Shown here: piece after piece, positions 36,782-44,178 of the stretch | Layout of the letters: every line of letters begins with the position of its first letter | Numbering within the stretch: the first letter of the stretch is position 1 | From: Nocardia aurea | Lineage (GTDB): Bacteria; Actinomycetota; Actinomycetes; Mycobacteriales; Mycobacteriaceae | Direction: 5' to 3' | Length of the DNA: 64,000 bases | NCBI RefSeq assembly: GCF_003123685.1 | Contig: NZ_QCYJ01000005.1 | Location: 372,001-436,000, forward strand | Made by a program: the position numbers and the translations under genes | Notes under the pieces: generated by a model | Told to the model about the DNA's origin: nothing | The model's input: only the letters and a program-made list of their open reading frames with translations | Database searches by the model: none

Positions 36782-37558
36782 ATGTCCACACTCACGACAC
36801 CACACATCGATGTCCATCGCGGCGGAGACCGCATGAAGACACGAGTTTCCTGGCTGGATTCGAAGCATTCGTTCTCCTTCGGGGAACACTACGACCCGGA
36901 CAACACCCACCACGGCCTGCTGCTGGTGAACAACGAGGACGTCGTGCTGCCCGGTGAGGGCTTCGACACCCACCCGCACCGGGATATGGAGATCGTGACC
37001 TGGGTGCTCGGCGGCAGCCTCGTGCACCAGGATTCGCTCGGCCACAACGGTGTCATCTATCCCGGCCTCGCCCAGCGGATGAGCGCGGGCACCGGGATTC
37101 TGCATTCGGAGAAGAACGACTCGTGGCGCCTCGACGGCACGGCCGAACACGACGAGCCGGTGCATTTCGTCCAGATGTGGGTGGTTCCGGACGAACCCGG
37201 CATCGAACCCGGATATCAGCAGCTGGAGATCGACGGCGAGCTGTCCTCCGGCGCGCTGGTGACGGTCGCCTCGGGCCTGCCGCGGTATCGCGATCGCACC
37301 GCCATCGCCATCGCGAGCAGCCACTCCGCGTTGCATGTGGCGCGGATGTCCGGTGATCCGGAACGGGCCGTCGACCTGCCCGACGCGCCGTACGCGCATG
37401 TCTACGTCGCCCGCGGCGAGGTGGAGATGGAAGGCGTGGGAACCCTCTACGAGGGTGACGCGGTGCGTCTGACGCGGACCGGCGGACAGCGGGTGACGGC
37501 GAACGGCCCAGCCGAGATCCTGGTGTGGGAGATGCACGCGCGACTCGGCGGCGCCTGA
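36782..37558 (+). CDS. Pirin family protein
   Basis: 258 residues, bicupin metal-binding protein; relatives act as quercetinases or redox sensors. Metal ligands are visible in GEGFDTHPHRDMEIVTWVLGG and in GTGILHSEKND, with DEPVHFVQMWVVPDEPG next, the YhhW-like arrangement. ATG 36782 (GAGGAG 9-14 nt upstream) is preferred over the frame start 36728. It is monocistronic as far as seen. Confidence 0.92.
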   Translation: MSTLTTPHIDVHRGGDRMKTRVSWLDSKHSFSFGEHYDPDNTHHGLLLVNNEDVVLPGEGFDTHPHRDMEIVTWVLGGSLVHQDSLGHNGVIYPGLAQRMSAGTGILHSEKNDSWRLDGTAEHDEPVHFVQMWVVPDEPGIEPGYQQLEIDGELSSGALVTVASGLPRYRDRTAIAIASSHSALHVARMSGDPERAVDLPDAPYAHVYVARGEVEMEGVGTLYEGDAVRLTRTGGQRVTANGPAEILVWEMHARLGGA

Positions 37559-37749
37559 TCGGCGGGGCTCGCCACGCCGACGGTGTCGCGCGGCACGGCG
37601 CGGTGCACTGTTCGTCCCATTAACATCCTGACCCAGGGGGCACGATCAGTAGGCAGTGAGCCGCGTGAGCGCGCCCGACCGGACCGTGCCTCCGCCGAGG
37701 TGGGGCCGAGCAACCGCTGACAGCCGCCGCGCCGACCGAGAGGAAGTCC

Positions 37750-38238
37750 ATGTCGCAATACCCACCTCCGGGCCAGTACCCACCCGGTCAATATCCCCCG
37801 CCCCCGCCCGGCCAGTATCCGCCGCCGGGCGGTCAGTACTGGCAGGAATCCCCGAAGGGCAAGGGGATGGCGGTGACCGCCCTGGTCCTGGGCATTCTCG
37901 CGATCATCGGCCTGCTCGTCGTGGTCGGCGGATTCCTCTTCGGCGTCTTCGCGGTGATCTTCGGCATCATCGCCCTGGTCAAGGTGCGCCGAGGCACCGG
38001 TGGCGGCACCGGTTTCGCGGTGGCGGGCCTGGTGCTCGGCGTACTCGCGCTCATCGCGTCGACGGTCATCACGATCGTCGGCTGGAGTCTGTTCGTCGAT
38101 TCCGGTGGCAAGGACTTCCTCGACTGCGTCAACAACGCGGGCAACGATCAGTCCAAGATCGACGACTGTGAGCGCGAGTGGCAGCAGAACGTCGAGGACA
38201 GGTTCAGCATCACGCTCACTCCGCAGCCGACACCCTAG
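37750..38238 (+). CDS. DUF4190 membrane protein with Pro/Gly/Tyr-rich N-terminus
   Basis: 162 residues. An N-terminal low-complexity head of about 30 residues (QYPPPGQYPPGQYPPPPPGQ) is followed by two TM helices (VTALVLGILAIIGLLVVVGGFLFGVF and FAVAGLVLGVLALIASTVITIVGW). The extracytoplasmic tail has two cysteines (FLDCVNN, IDDCERE). It is typical of actinobacterial DUF4190 proteins; function unknown. GAGAGGAAG precedes ATG 37750. The 3' end overlaps the convergent gene by 23 bp. Confidence 0.88.
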   Translation: MSQYPPPGQYPPGQYPPPPPGQYPPPGGQYWQESPKGKGMAVTALVLGILAIIGLLVVVGGFLFGVFAVIFGIIALVKVRRGTGGGTGFAVAGLVLGVLALIASTVITIVGWSLFVDSGGKDFLDCVNNAGNDQSKIDDCEREWQQNVEDRFSITLTPQPTP

Positions 38239-38758
38239 TGGCGCGAGCCCCGCAGGCCCGGGTCGCGGAAACCACTTCGGCGAGCCCGGGCCGATAGTCG
38301 TACTGCGGCGCGGAGATCCAGCACCGATATCCCCCGCGTTCGTCGGCCGGTGAGGGCAGCACGATCGTGCTGCCCGGGTGCGCGACCGAGGCGCAGACCC
38401 GGAACAGGTCCGAGAACAGGGCCATGTCCAGGTAGGAGTTGTCGGTCGGGCCGGTGAGGAAGGTCCACCGGTCCGAACGCGGGTGCGAGATGATCGGGCC
38501 GACCGGATCGCCGCCGGAGGCCATCGAGTCGCGGACGTGCGCGCCGAGCGCGGCGGGCATGACGACCGCGCCGACCGCGCCCACCTCGAGCATGATGCGA
38601 CCGAGCGACGCGTCGACCACGGCGTAAAGCCGGTGCTCCTTGCGATATAGGCGACAGCGCGCGAACGCGTCCTGGATCGTGGTGTATTCCTCGACCGCCG
38701 CACGCGGCGGTCGGACAGGCGTGACCGTGCGGGAAAGACGATCACTGCTCTCGATCAT
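38216..38758 (-). CDS. Actinobacterial hypothetical protein next to HTH regulator
   Basis: 180 residues, function unknown. It starts MIESSDRLSRTVTPVRPPRA; conserved-looking segments are YAVVDASLGRIMLEVGAVGAVVMPAALGAHVRD, ISHPRSDRWTFLTGPTDNSY, STIVLPSPADERGGYRCWISAP. No TM or signal. ATG 38758 has GAGG 8 nt upstream, which decides it over the longer frame to 38848. It is divergent from an HTH/DUF5753 gene. Similar proteins with an RSDRWTFL core accompany such regulators in actinomycetes, to my recollection, so they may act together. Confidence 0.8.
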   Translation of the reverse strand: MIESSDRLSRTVTPVRPPRAAVEEYTTIQDAFARCRLYRKEHRLYAVVDASLGRIMLEVGAVGAVVMPAALGAHVRDSMASGGDPVGPIISHPRSDRWTFLTGPTDNSYLDMALFSDLFRVCASVAHPGSTIVLPSPADERGGYRCWISAPQYDYRPGLAEVVSATRACGARATRVSAAE

Positions 38759-38884
38759 TGGCAAACCTCGTCTCGAATCGAACGTGACGGGTGAATCGGC
38801 CGCTAACTCCAGACAGTAGCTGTGCGCAACTGGATTGACAATAGTCACACGCGAGCGAATCGACAGCGCGTAGCATCACTGGTC

Positions 38885-39736
38885 ATGGCACCCGTCTCGC
38901 CTACCGTCGCGCGCTGGGAGTTGGTACTGCGGCTACGTGAGCTGCGAGAACAGCGCGGATTCGACTCGGCGACCTTCGCGAAGCAGATCGGATTCACCGC
39001 GGCCAACTGGTCCCACGTGGAGAAGGGCCGACGCGTCCTCACCACCAACACGATCGGTCCGGTGCTCGAAATACTCGAAGTCGACGCCGAGGAACGCGAA
39101 GAATTGCTGGCTTTGCTGGCCTCCAGCAAACAGCGCGGGTGGTGGGCGAAGTCGTCGGCGCTGATCGGTCCCGAACTCCAGCGGCTCTACGGCATGGAGT
39201 ACGGGGCGCAGAGCATCCGCAGCTACGACAGCCTCATCGTGCCTGGCCTGCTACAGACCGAGGACTACGCGCGGGCGCTCATCAGCGCCGACGTGATGAT
39301 CCGGCCGGTGCAGGTGGAACAGCTGGTGACGATCAGAATGCGCAGGCAGGCGCGACTACGCGGTCCGGAGCGCGTGGAGTTGACGGCGGTCGTCGGCGAG
39401 GGCACCCTGCTACAGCAGACCGGCGGTCCGAAGGTGCTGCGGGCCCAGCTCGAACACCTGGTCGCGCTCAGCGAGGACTCCGACAGTATCGAGATCAGGG
39501 TCATTCCCTTCACCGCCACCGCGGGCGCCATTCTCGGCGGTTCGAGTTTTCATTTGCTCGACTTTGCCGGAGAACAGCTACCCACCTTCGGATGGGCGGA
39601 GAGCGCGGTGTTCGGCGGCGCGGTCGATGATCCGGATCTGGTGCGTGACCTGGCATTCGCCTATGTTCGCGCGCGGGAACAGTCGTTGAGTCGTGAGGAT
39701 TCACTGGCGGTCATCAGGTCGTACTCGCGAGTGTAA
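38885..39736 (+). CDS. XRE-family HTH regulator with DUF5753 (module 1)
   Basis: 283 residues. N-terminal HTH: LVLRLRELREQRGFDSATFAKQIGFTAANWSHVEKGRR (about 12-50). DUF5753 sensor-like domain: SYDSLIVPGLLQTEDYARALISA, RMRRQARLRGPERVELTAVVGEGTL, then HLVALSEDSDSIEIRVIPF. Such proteins are partnered with DUF397 proteins (next gene) and with control of development or secondary metabolism in Streptomyces (BldB/WhiJ-type systems). ATG 38885 precedes MAPVSPTVARW. Confidence 0.92.
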   Translation: MAPVSPTVARWELVLRLRELREQRGFDSATFAKQIGFTAANWSHVEKGRRVLTTNTIGPVLEILEVDAEEREELLALLASSKQRGWWAKSSALIGPELQRLYGMEYGAQSIRSYDSLIVPGLLQTEDYARALISADVMIRPVQVEQLVTIRMRRQARLRGPERVELTAVVGEGTLLQQTGGPKVLRAQLEHLVALSEDSDSIEIRVIPFTATAGAILGGSSFHLLDFAGEQLPTFGWAESAVFGGAVDDPDLVRDLAFAYVRAREQSLSREDSLAVIRSYSRV

Positions 39737-39746
39737 AATCTGCCGC

Positions 39747-40154
39747 ATGGCAACCACCGCTACGTTCCGGTCGGTTTGTATATCCGACTGGTTCACGTCG
39801 AGCAGGTCTAACAACGGCAACCAATGTGTCGAGGTTCGATTCGTCGGTGACGTGGTGTTGGTCCGTGACAGTAAGTACCGCCGAGACCCGGCCGCACTCC
39901 TATGCGACGAGCCGATCATCACCGTCACCGCGACCGAATGGACCTCGTTCCTCACCGTGCTCGCGAGCGGTGGCTCGGTCGAAGGGCCGACCGCCCCGAT
40001 CACTCCGACGGCTCTGACCGCTCTCACCACGTCGGACGGCACCACGTCGTTGCGTCACGGAGATATCACCCTCACCTACACACCCGAGGAATGGGACGCC
40101 TTCATCGCCGGCGTCCGTGACGGGGAATTCGACCGCGTCGTACTTCCCGCCTGA
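39747..40154 (+). CDS. DUF397 protein with a second partial repeat
   Basis: 135 residues. The first unit is WFTSSRSNNGNQCVEVRFVGDVVLVRDSK, the standard DUF397 core, and its end resembles TATEWTSFLTVLASGG. A second, truncated unit follows after a T/P-rich linker: LRHGDITLTYTPEEWDAFIAGVRDGEFD. Ordinary DUF397 proteins are about 60-75 residues, so this is roughly one and a half domains. It lies 10 bp after its HTH partner and probably counteracts it, as described for WhiJ-type pairs. Confidence 0.9.
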   Translation: MATTATFRSVCISDWFTSSRSNNGNQCVEVRFVGDVVLVRDSKYRRDPAALLCDEPIITVTATEWTSFLTVLASGGSVEGPTAPITPTALTALTTSDGTTSLRHGDITLTYTPEEWDAFIAGVRDGEFDRVVLPA

Positions 40155-40166
40155 CCTGTCCGTCTC

Positions 40167-40190
40167 CCCCGGCCGCGACCGCGGCCGGGG
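40167..40190 (+). terminator. Terminator after DUF397 gene
   Basis: CCCCGGCCGC, loop GACC, GCGGCCGGGG: a perfect 10-bp GC stem 13 bp after the stop. Confidence 0.8.
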
Positions 40191-40247
40191 CACATCACCG
40201 AGCTCGGCACTGCCGCGCGAAGCCGCGTTCTGGGCATACTGGTTGGC

Positions 40248-42266
40248 GTGACTTCCGAGCTGAGCAGTCCCTCCGGTATCGATCTGTCCTACCTCGACGA
40301 CGCAGTCCGGGTGCAGGACGATCTGTTCGCGCATGTCAACGGCAAATGGCTGGACGACTACACGATCCCCGCCGATCGCGCCGTGGACGGGGCCTTCCGC
40401 ACGCTCTACGACCAGGCGGAACTGGACGTGCAGCGAATCATCCAGAACGCCGCCGCCGAGCAGGCCGCCCCCGGCACCGACGCGCGCAAGATCGGTGACC
40501 TGTATTCCAGCTTCATGGATACCGAGGCCGTCGCGGCAGCGGGCTTCGGGCCGATCTCGTCCGAACTCGCCGCGGTGCGCGAGGTCGTCGATCGCGGTGG
40601 TTTCGCGGCGCTGCTCGGCCGTTTGCAACGGACCGGAATCGGCGGCGCGCTCGGCTTCTACGTCGACACCGACGACAAGAACTCCCAGCGCTACCTGCTG
40701 CACGCCACCCAGTCCGGCATCGGACTGCCCGACGAGTCCTACTACCGTCAGGACGAGTTCGCCGAGATCCGGGACAAGTACATCGCGCATATCGGGCGCA
40801 TGTTCGCCCTGGCCGCGGCCGACCCGAGGATCGCGGCCCTGTTGCCCCCCGATCTGGATACCGTGGGGCAGCGGATCTTCGAACTCGAGAAGAAGTTGGC
40901 CGCCGGGCACTGGGATGTCGTGCGCCGTCGCGATGCCGAACGCAGTTACAACCTGATGACCTTCGCCGCGCTGACCGCCGAACATCCCGAATTCGACTGG
41001 ACCGCGTGGACCGAGGCGCTGGCGGAGAGCGTCGACCGCTCGGGCCCCGATCTCTTCGCCGAACTGGTTGTCCGCCAACCCGATTATGTGAGCGCGTTCG
41101 TGCGGGCGTGGTCGTCGGAATCGCTGGCGGATTGGCAGGCATGGGCCGCGTGGCGTGTACTGCGTTCACGCGCACCGTATCTCACCGACGCGGTGGTCGA
41201 GGAGAATTTCGACTTCTACGGTCGCACCCTGACCGGCGCGCAGGAGAACCGCGAGCGGTGGAAGCGCGGCGTCTCGCTGGTGCAGGATCTGCTCGGCGAA
41301 TCCGTCGGCAAACTGTATGTGGCGCAGCATTTCCCGCCCGAGGCGAAGGCCAGGATGGTCGAGTTGGTCGCCAATCTCCAGGAGGCGTACCGGCGTAATA
41401 TCGCCGATCTGGAATGGATGGGCCCCGACACCCGCAAGGCCGCGCTGGCCAAACTCGAGAAGTTCACCCCCAAGATCGGCTATCCCGAGCGCTGGCGAGA
41501 CTACTCGGCCGTCACCGTCGATCCGGCCGATCTCGTCGGCAACTACCGCAGCGGATATATCGCCGAACACGACCGTGACCTGAACAAACTGGGCGGGCCG
41601 GTCGACCGTGACGAATGGTTCATGACCCCGCAGACGGTCAACGCCTACTACAACCCCGGCATGAACGAGATCGTCTTCCCCGCCGCGATCCTGCAACCGC
41701 CGTTCTTCGACATGAACGCCGACGACGCGGCCAACTACGGCGGTATCGGCGCCGTCATCGGACACGAGATCGGTCACGGATTCGACGACCAGGGCGCGAA
41801 ATACGACGGCGACGGCAACATGGTCGACTGGTGGACCGACGACGATCGGGCCGAATTCGGTAAGCGCACCAAGGCTTTGATCGAACAGTACGACGTGCTG
41901 TCCCCCAAGGAACTGCCCGACGAGCACACCGTCAACGGCGAATTCACCATCGGCGAGAACATCGGCGATCTCGGTGGACTCTCCATCGCGCTGGAGGCGT
42001 ACCGGATCTCGCTGAACGGAACCGAAGCACCCACGATCGACGGACTCACCGGATTGCAGCGGGTGTTCTACGGCTGGGCTCAGGTCTGGCGCACCAAGGC
42101 GCGCAGCGAGGAGGCCATCCGGCGGCTCGCCGTCGATCCGCATTCGCCGCCGGAATTCCGGTGCAACGCCGTGGTCCGCAATATCGACAGCTTCCACGAG
42201 GCCTTCGAGGTGCGCCCGGGTGACACGCTGTACCTGGAACCGGAGCAGCGCGTGAAGATCTGGTAG
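40248..42266 (+). CDS. M13-family zinc metallopeptidase (neprilysin/Zmp1/PepO type)
   Basis: 672 residues, full length for the family. Zinc site GHEIGHGFDDQGAKYDGDGN (HExxH near residue 505), third ligand in GENIGDLGGLSIA (about 568), and substrate-binding MNEIVFPAAILQPPFFD. It has no clear signal peptide, as for mycobacterial Zmp1, which is exported by an unclear route. GTG 40248 begins MTSELSSPSGIDLSYLDDAVR. A hairpin follows the stop. Confidence 0.95.
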   Translation: MTSELSSPSGIDLSYLDDAVRVQDDLFAHVNGKWLDDYTIPADRAVDGAFRTLYDQAELDVQRIIQNAAAEQAAPGTDARKIGDLYSSFMDTEAVAAAGFGPISSELAAVREVVDRGGFAALLGRLQRTGIGGALGFYVDTDDKNSQRYLLHATQSGIGLPDESYYRQDEFAEIRDKYIAHIGRMFALAAADPRIAALLPPDLDTVGQRIFELEKKLAAGHWDVVRRRDAERSYNLMTFAALTAEHPEFDWTAWTEALAESVDRSGPDLFAELVVRQPDYVSAFVRAWSSESLADWQAWAAWRVLRSRAPYLTDAVVEENFDFYGRTLTGAQENRERWKRGVSLVQDLLGESVGKLYVAQHFPPEAKARMVELVANLQEAYRRNIADLEWMGPDTRKAALAKLEKFTPKIGYPERWRDYSAVTVDPADLVGNYRSGYIAEHDRDLNKLGGPVDRDEWFMTPQTVNAYYNPGMNEIVFPAAILQPPFFDMNADDAANYGGIGAVIGHEIGHGFDDQGAKYDGDGNMVDWWTDDDRAEFGKRTKALIEQYDVLSPKELPDEHTVNGEFTIGENIGDLGGLSIALEAYRISLNGTEAPTIDGLTGLQRVFYGWAQVWRTKARSEEAIRRLAVDPHSPPEFRCNAVVRNIDSFHEAFEVRPGDTLYLEPEQRVKIW

Positions 42267-42269
42267 TTC

Positions 42270-42297
42270 CGCGGTTCCGGCGGGAACCCGAACCGCG
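42270..42297 (+). terminator. Probable terminator after M13 peptidase
   Basis: CGCGGTTC, 12-nt loop, GAACCGCG, starting 4 bp after the stop and 19 bp before the next start. The 8-bp stem makes it moderate. Confidence 0.5.
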
Positions 42298-42315
42298 AGC
42301 ACCTACCATCGGCAC

Positions 42316-43329
42316 GTGCGTGTGCTGGTGACGGGCGGAACGGGTTTCCTCGGCGCGTGGACGGCGAAGGCCGTCGCCGACGCCGGACATCGGGTGCGGT
42401 TCCTGGTCAGGGATCCGTCGCGGCTCACCGCACCCGCCGCGCTCGGCGTCGATACCGCCGACCGCGTGGTCGGCGATATCACCGACGCCGATTCGGTGCG
42501 CCTGGCCCTGCTCGGATGCGACGCGGTCGTGCACTGCGCGGCCGTGGTGGCGACCGACCGCCGCCGCGCGCGCGAGATGCTCACCACGAACACGGTAGGC
42601 GCGACGCATGTGCTCGGGATCGCGGCCGAACTCGGTCTCGACCCGATCGTGCACGTCTCGAGTTTCACCGTCCTGTTCCATCCGGGCGCGACGACGGTGT
42701 CGGCCGAGCTACCCGTCGTCGGCGGTTCCGATGCCTACGGGCGTTCGAAGGCCCGGGTGGAGCTGTACGCGCGGGGGTTACAGGACGCGGGCGCGCCGGT
42801 GGTCGTCAGCTATCCGGGTATGGTGCTGGGCCCGGCTGCCGGTCCTCGGTTCGGCGAGGGCGCCGACGGTGTCGAGGTCGCCGTGCGGCTGCGACTGCTC
42901 CCGGGCAGGCACGCGGGATGGACCATCGTCGACGTCCGCGATGTCGCGGCGCTGCACGCGGCGGCCCTGGTCCCAGGGCTGGGGCCGCGCCGCTACCTGT
43001 GCGGTGGTCATCGCGTCGGTGTGACCGAACTCGCCGCGCTCTTCTCCGAGGTCACCGGCCGGACCACGCGCGCCGTCCCGGTGCCGGACGCCGCCCTTCG
43101 CCTGCTCGGCCGCACCTCCGACGCGCTCTCGCGCCTGGTCCCCTTCACCAGCCCGCTCACCGAAGCCGCGATGCAGTACTACACCCGGATGCCGGAATCC
43201 GACGACAGCGCGAGCGAACGCGACCTGGGCCTGCGCTATCGCGATCCGGGAGAGGTCATCGCCGACACCATCTCGGGTCTGCGCGCCGCGGGCCGGTTAC
43301 CGCGCCTGCCCGGGCGGGACGAGTCGTAG
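42316..43329 (+). CDS. NAD-dependent epimerase/dehydratase family protein
   Basis: 337 residues, extended SDR. Nucleotide-binding VLVTGGTGFLGAWTAKAV at the N-terminus; VHCAAVVATDR, HVSSFTVLFHPG and the YxxxK pair in SDAYGRSKARVELYAR. The C-terminus is less conserved (LIGR-like LRLLGRTSDALSRLVPF). The substrate is unknown; dihydroflavonol-reductase-like members are common in mycobacteria. GTG 42316 begins MRVLVTGG. Confidence 0.9.
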   Translation: MRVLVTGGTGFLGAWTAKAVADAGHRVRFLVRDPSRLTAPAALGVDTADRVVGDITDADSVRLALLGCDAVVHCAAVVATDRRRAREMLTTNTVGATHVLGIAAELGLDPIVHVSSFTVLFHPGATTVSAELPVVGGSDAYGRSKARVELYARGLQDAGAPVVVSYPGMVLGPAAGPRFGEGADGVEVAVRLRLLPGRHAGWTIVDVRDVAALHAAALVPGLGPRRYLCGGHRVGVTELAALFSEVTGRTTRAVPVPDAALRLLGRTSDALSRLVPFTSPLTEAAMQYYTRMPESDDSASERDLGLRYRDPGEVIADTISGLRAAGRLPRLPGRDES

Positions 43330-43340
43330 GCCGGAAACGC

Positions 43341-43375
43341 GAAACCCGCGGCCGATCACGTCGGCCGCGGGTTTC
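43341..43375. terminator. Perfect 15-bp terminator hairpin
   Basis: GAAACCCGCGGCCGA, loop TCACG, TCGGCCGCGGGTTTC. It terminates the epimerase gene and is equally placed to terminate the minus-strand remnant at 43396. Confidence 0.88.
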
Positions 43376-43395
43376 GGTGGAACGGGTGGGGACCG

Positions 43396-43464
43396 TCAGT
43401 TCCAGTCGCCCATATTGTCCCCGGCGCTGAGGGTGCCGCCGGAGGTGTTGACGACGATCACCGG
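43396..43464 (-). pseudogene. Possible 3' remnant of a lost minus-strand gene
   Basis: On the minus strand about 22 codons, PVIVVNTSGGTLSAGDNMGDWN, run into a TGA at 43396-43398, just before the bidirectional terminator. Upstream of about 43465 the minus-strand sequence belongs to the oxidoreductase remnant. It reads like a truncated C-terminus, but it is short and the parent is not recognised. Confidence 0.3.
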
Positions 43465-43968
43465 ATCGCCATCCTGTCCGGTCTCGGCTTCGAGGTGATC
43501 GCCTCGACCGGTAAGACCGACGCGGCCGACAAACTCGCCGATATCGGCGCCAACGAGGTCATCGGTCGGCTGCCGGAGGATCCCGACGCGAAACCGCGCC
43601 CGCTGTCGAAGACGCGATGGGCCGGTGCGGTGGACAGTGTCGGCGGCGCGTCGCTGGCCTACATCCTCAGTTCCATCGGCTACGGCGGCACCGTCGCGGC
43701 GAGCGGCCTGACCGGCGGCCACGTGCTGCCGACCACGGTGATGCCGTTCATCCTGCGCGGTGTCGCCCTCATCGGCATCGATTCCGTCGCGCTGCCGATC
43801 GAGCCCCGCCGCGAACTGTGGACGCGTCTCGGCCAGGACATGCGTCCGCGTCACCTCTCGGATATCGAGAATGTCGCACCGATCACCGAGGCGGAGAAAG
43901 TGCTGCATTCCATCAAGAACGGGACCCATTCCGGCCGAACGATCTTCGGTGTCGCGGGCGAATTCTGA
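43462..43968 (+). pseudogene. 5'-truncated MDR oxidoreductase (AcuI/YhdH quinone oxidoreductase type)
   Basis: The frame encodes RIAILSGLGFEVIASTGKTD, ANEVIGRLPED, WAGAVDSVGGASLAYILSSIGYGGTVAASGLTGG and ALPIEPRRELWTRLGQDMRP through to the natural C-terminus, i.e. the second half of an AcuI/YhdH-type reductase (normally about 325-335 residues). The catalytic domain and the GG.G part of the NADP site are gone; no start codon or RBS lies at the break. GTG 43495 could initiate a 157-residue fragment, but a functional enzyme is unlikely. The break near 43460 abuts the tail of a minus-strand frame, suggesting a deletion junction. Confidence 0.72.
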
Positions 43969-43972
43969 TCGC

Positions 43973-44161
43973 ATGGAGCCGATGGTCGTGCTGATCGTGA
44001 TCGGGGTGGTGCTCGGCCCGATCGTGGTCGGCTCGGCCATGATCGTCGCGATCGGCGCGACCCTCGGCCGCAGGGCCCGCGCCGGACGTAAGGCGGGGCG
44101 CTACACCTCGCGACCGGGAAACTCCGGCGACACGAGTTCATCGTCGGCGTTTCCCGGCTGA
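43973..44161 (+). CDS. Small membrane protein
   Basis: 62 residues: MEPMVVLIVIGVVLGPIVVG starts one long TM helix (to about residue 30), then a basic segment RRARAGRKAGRYTSR and a Ser-rich tail. It begins 4 bp after the oxidoreductase remnant stop; no strong RBS is seen. Unknown function; moderate support. Confidence 0.5.
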   Translation: MEPMVVLIVIGVVLGPIVVGSAMIVAIGATLGRRARAGRKAGRYTSRPGNSGDTSSSSAFPG

Positions 44162-44178
44162 TTCCGGTTCGAACGCGC

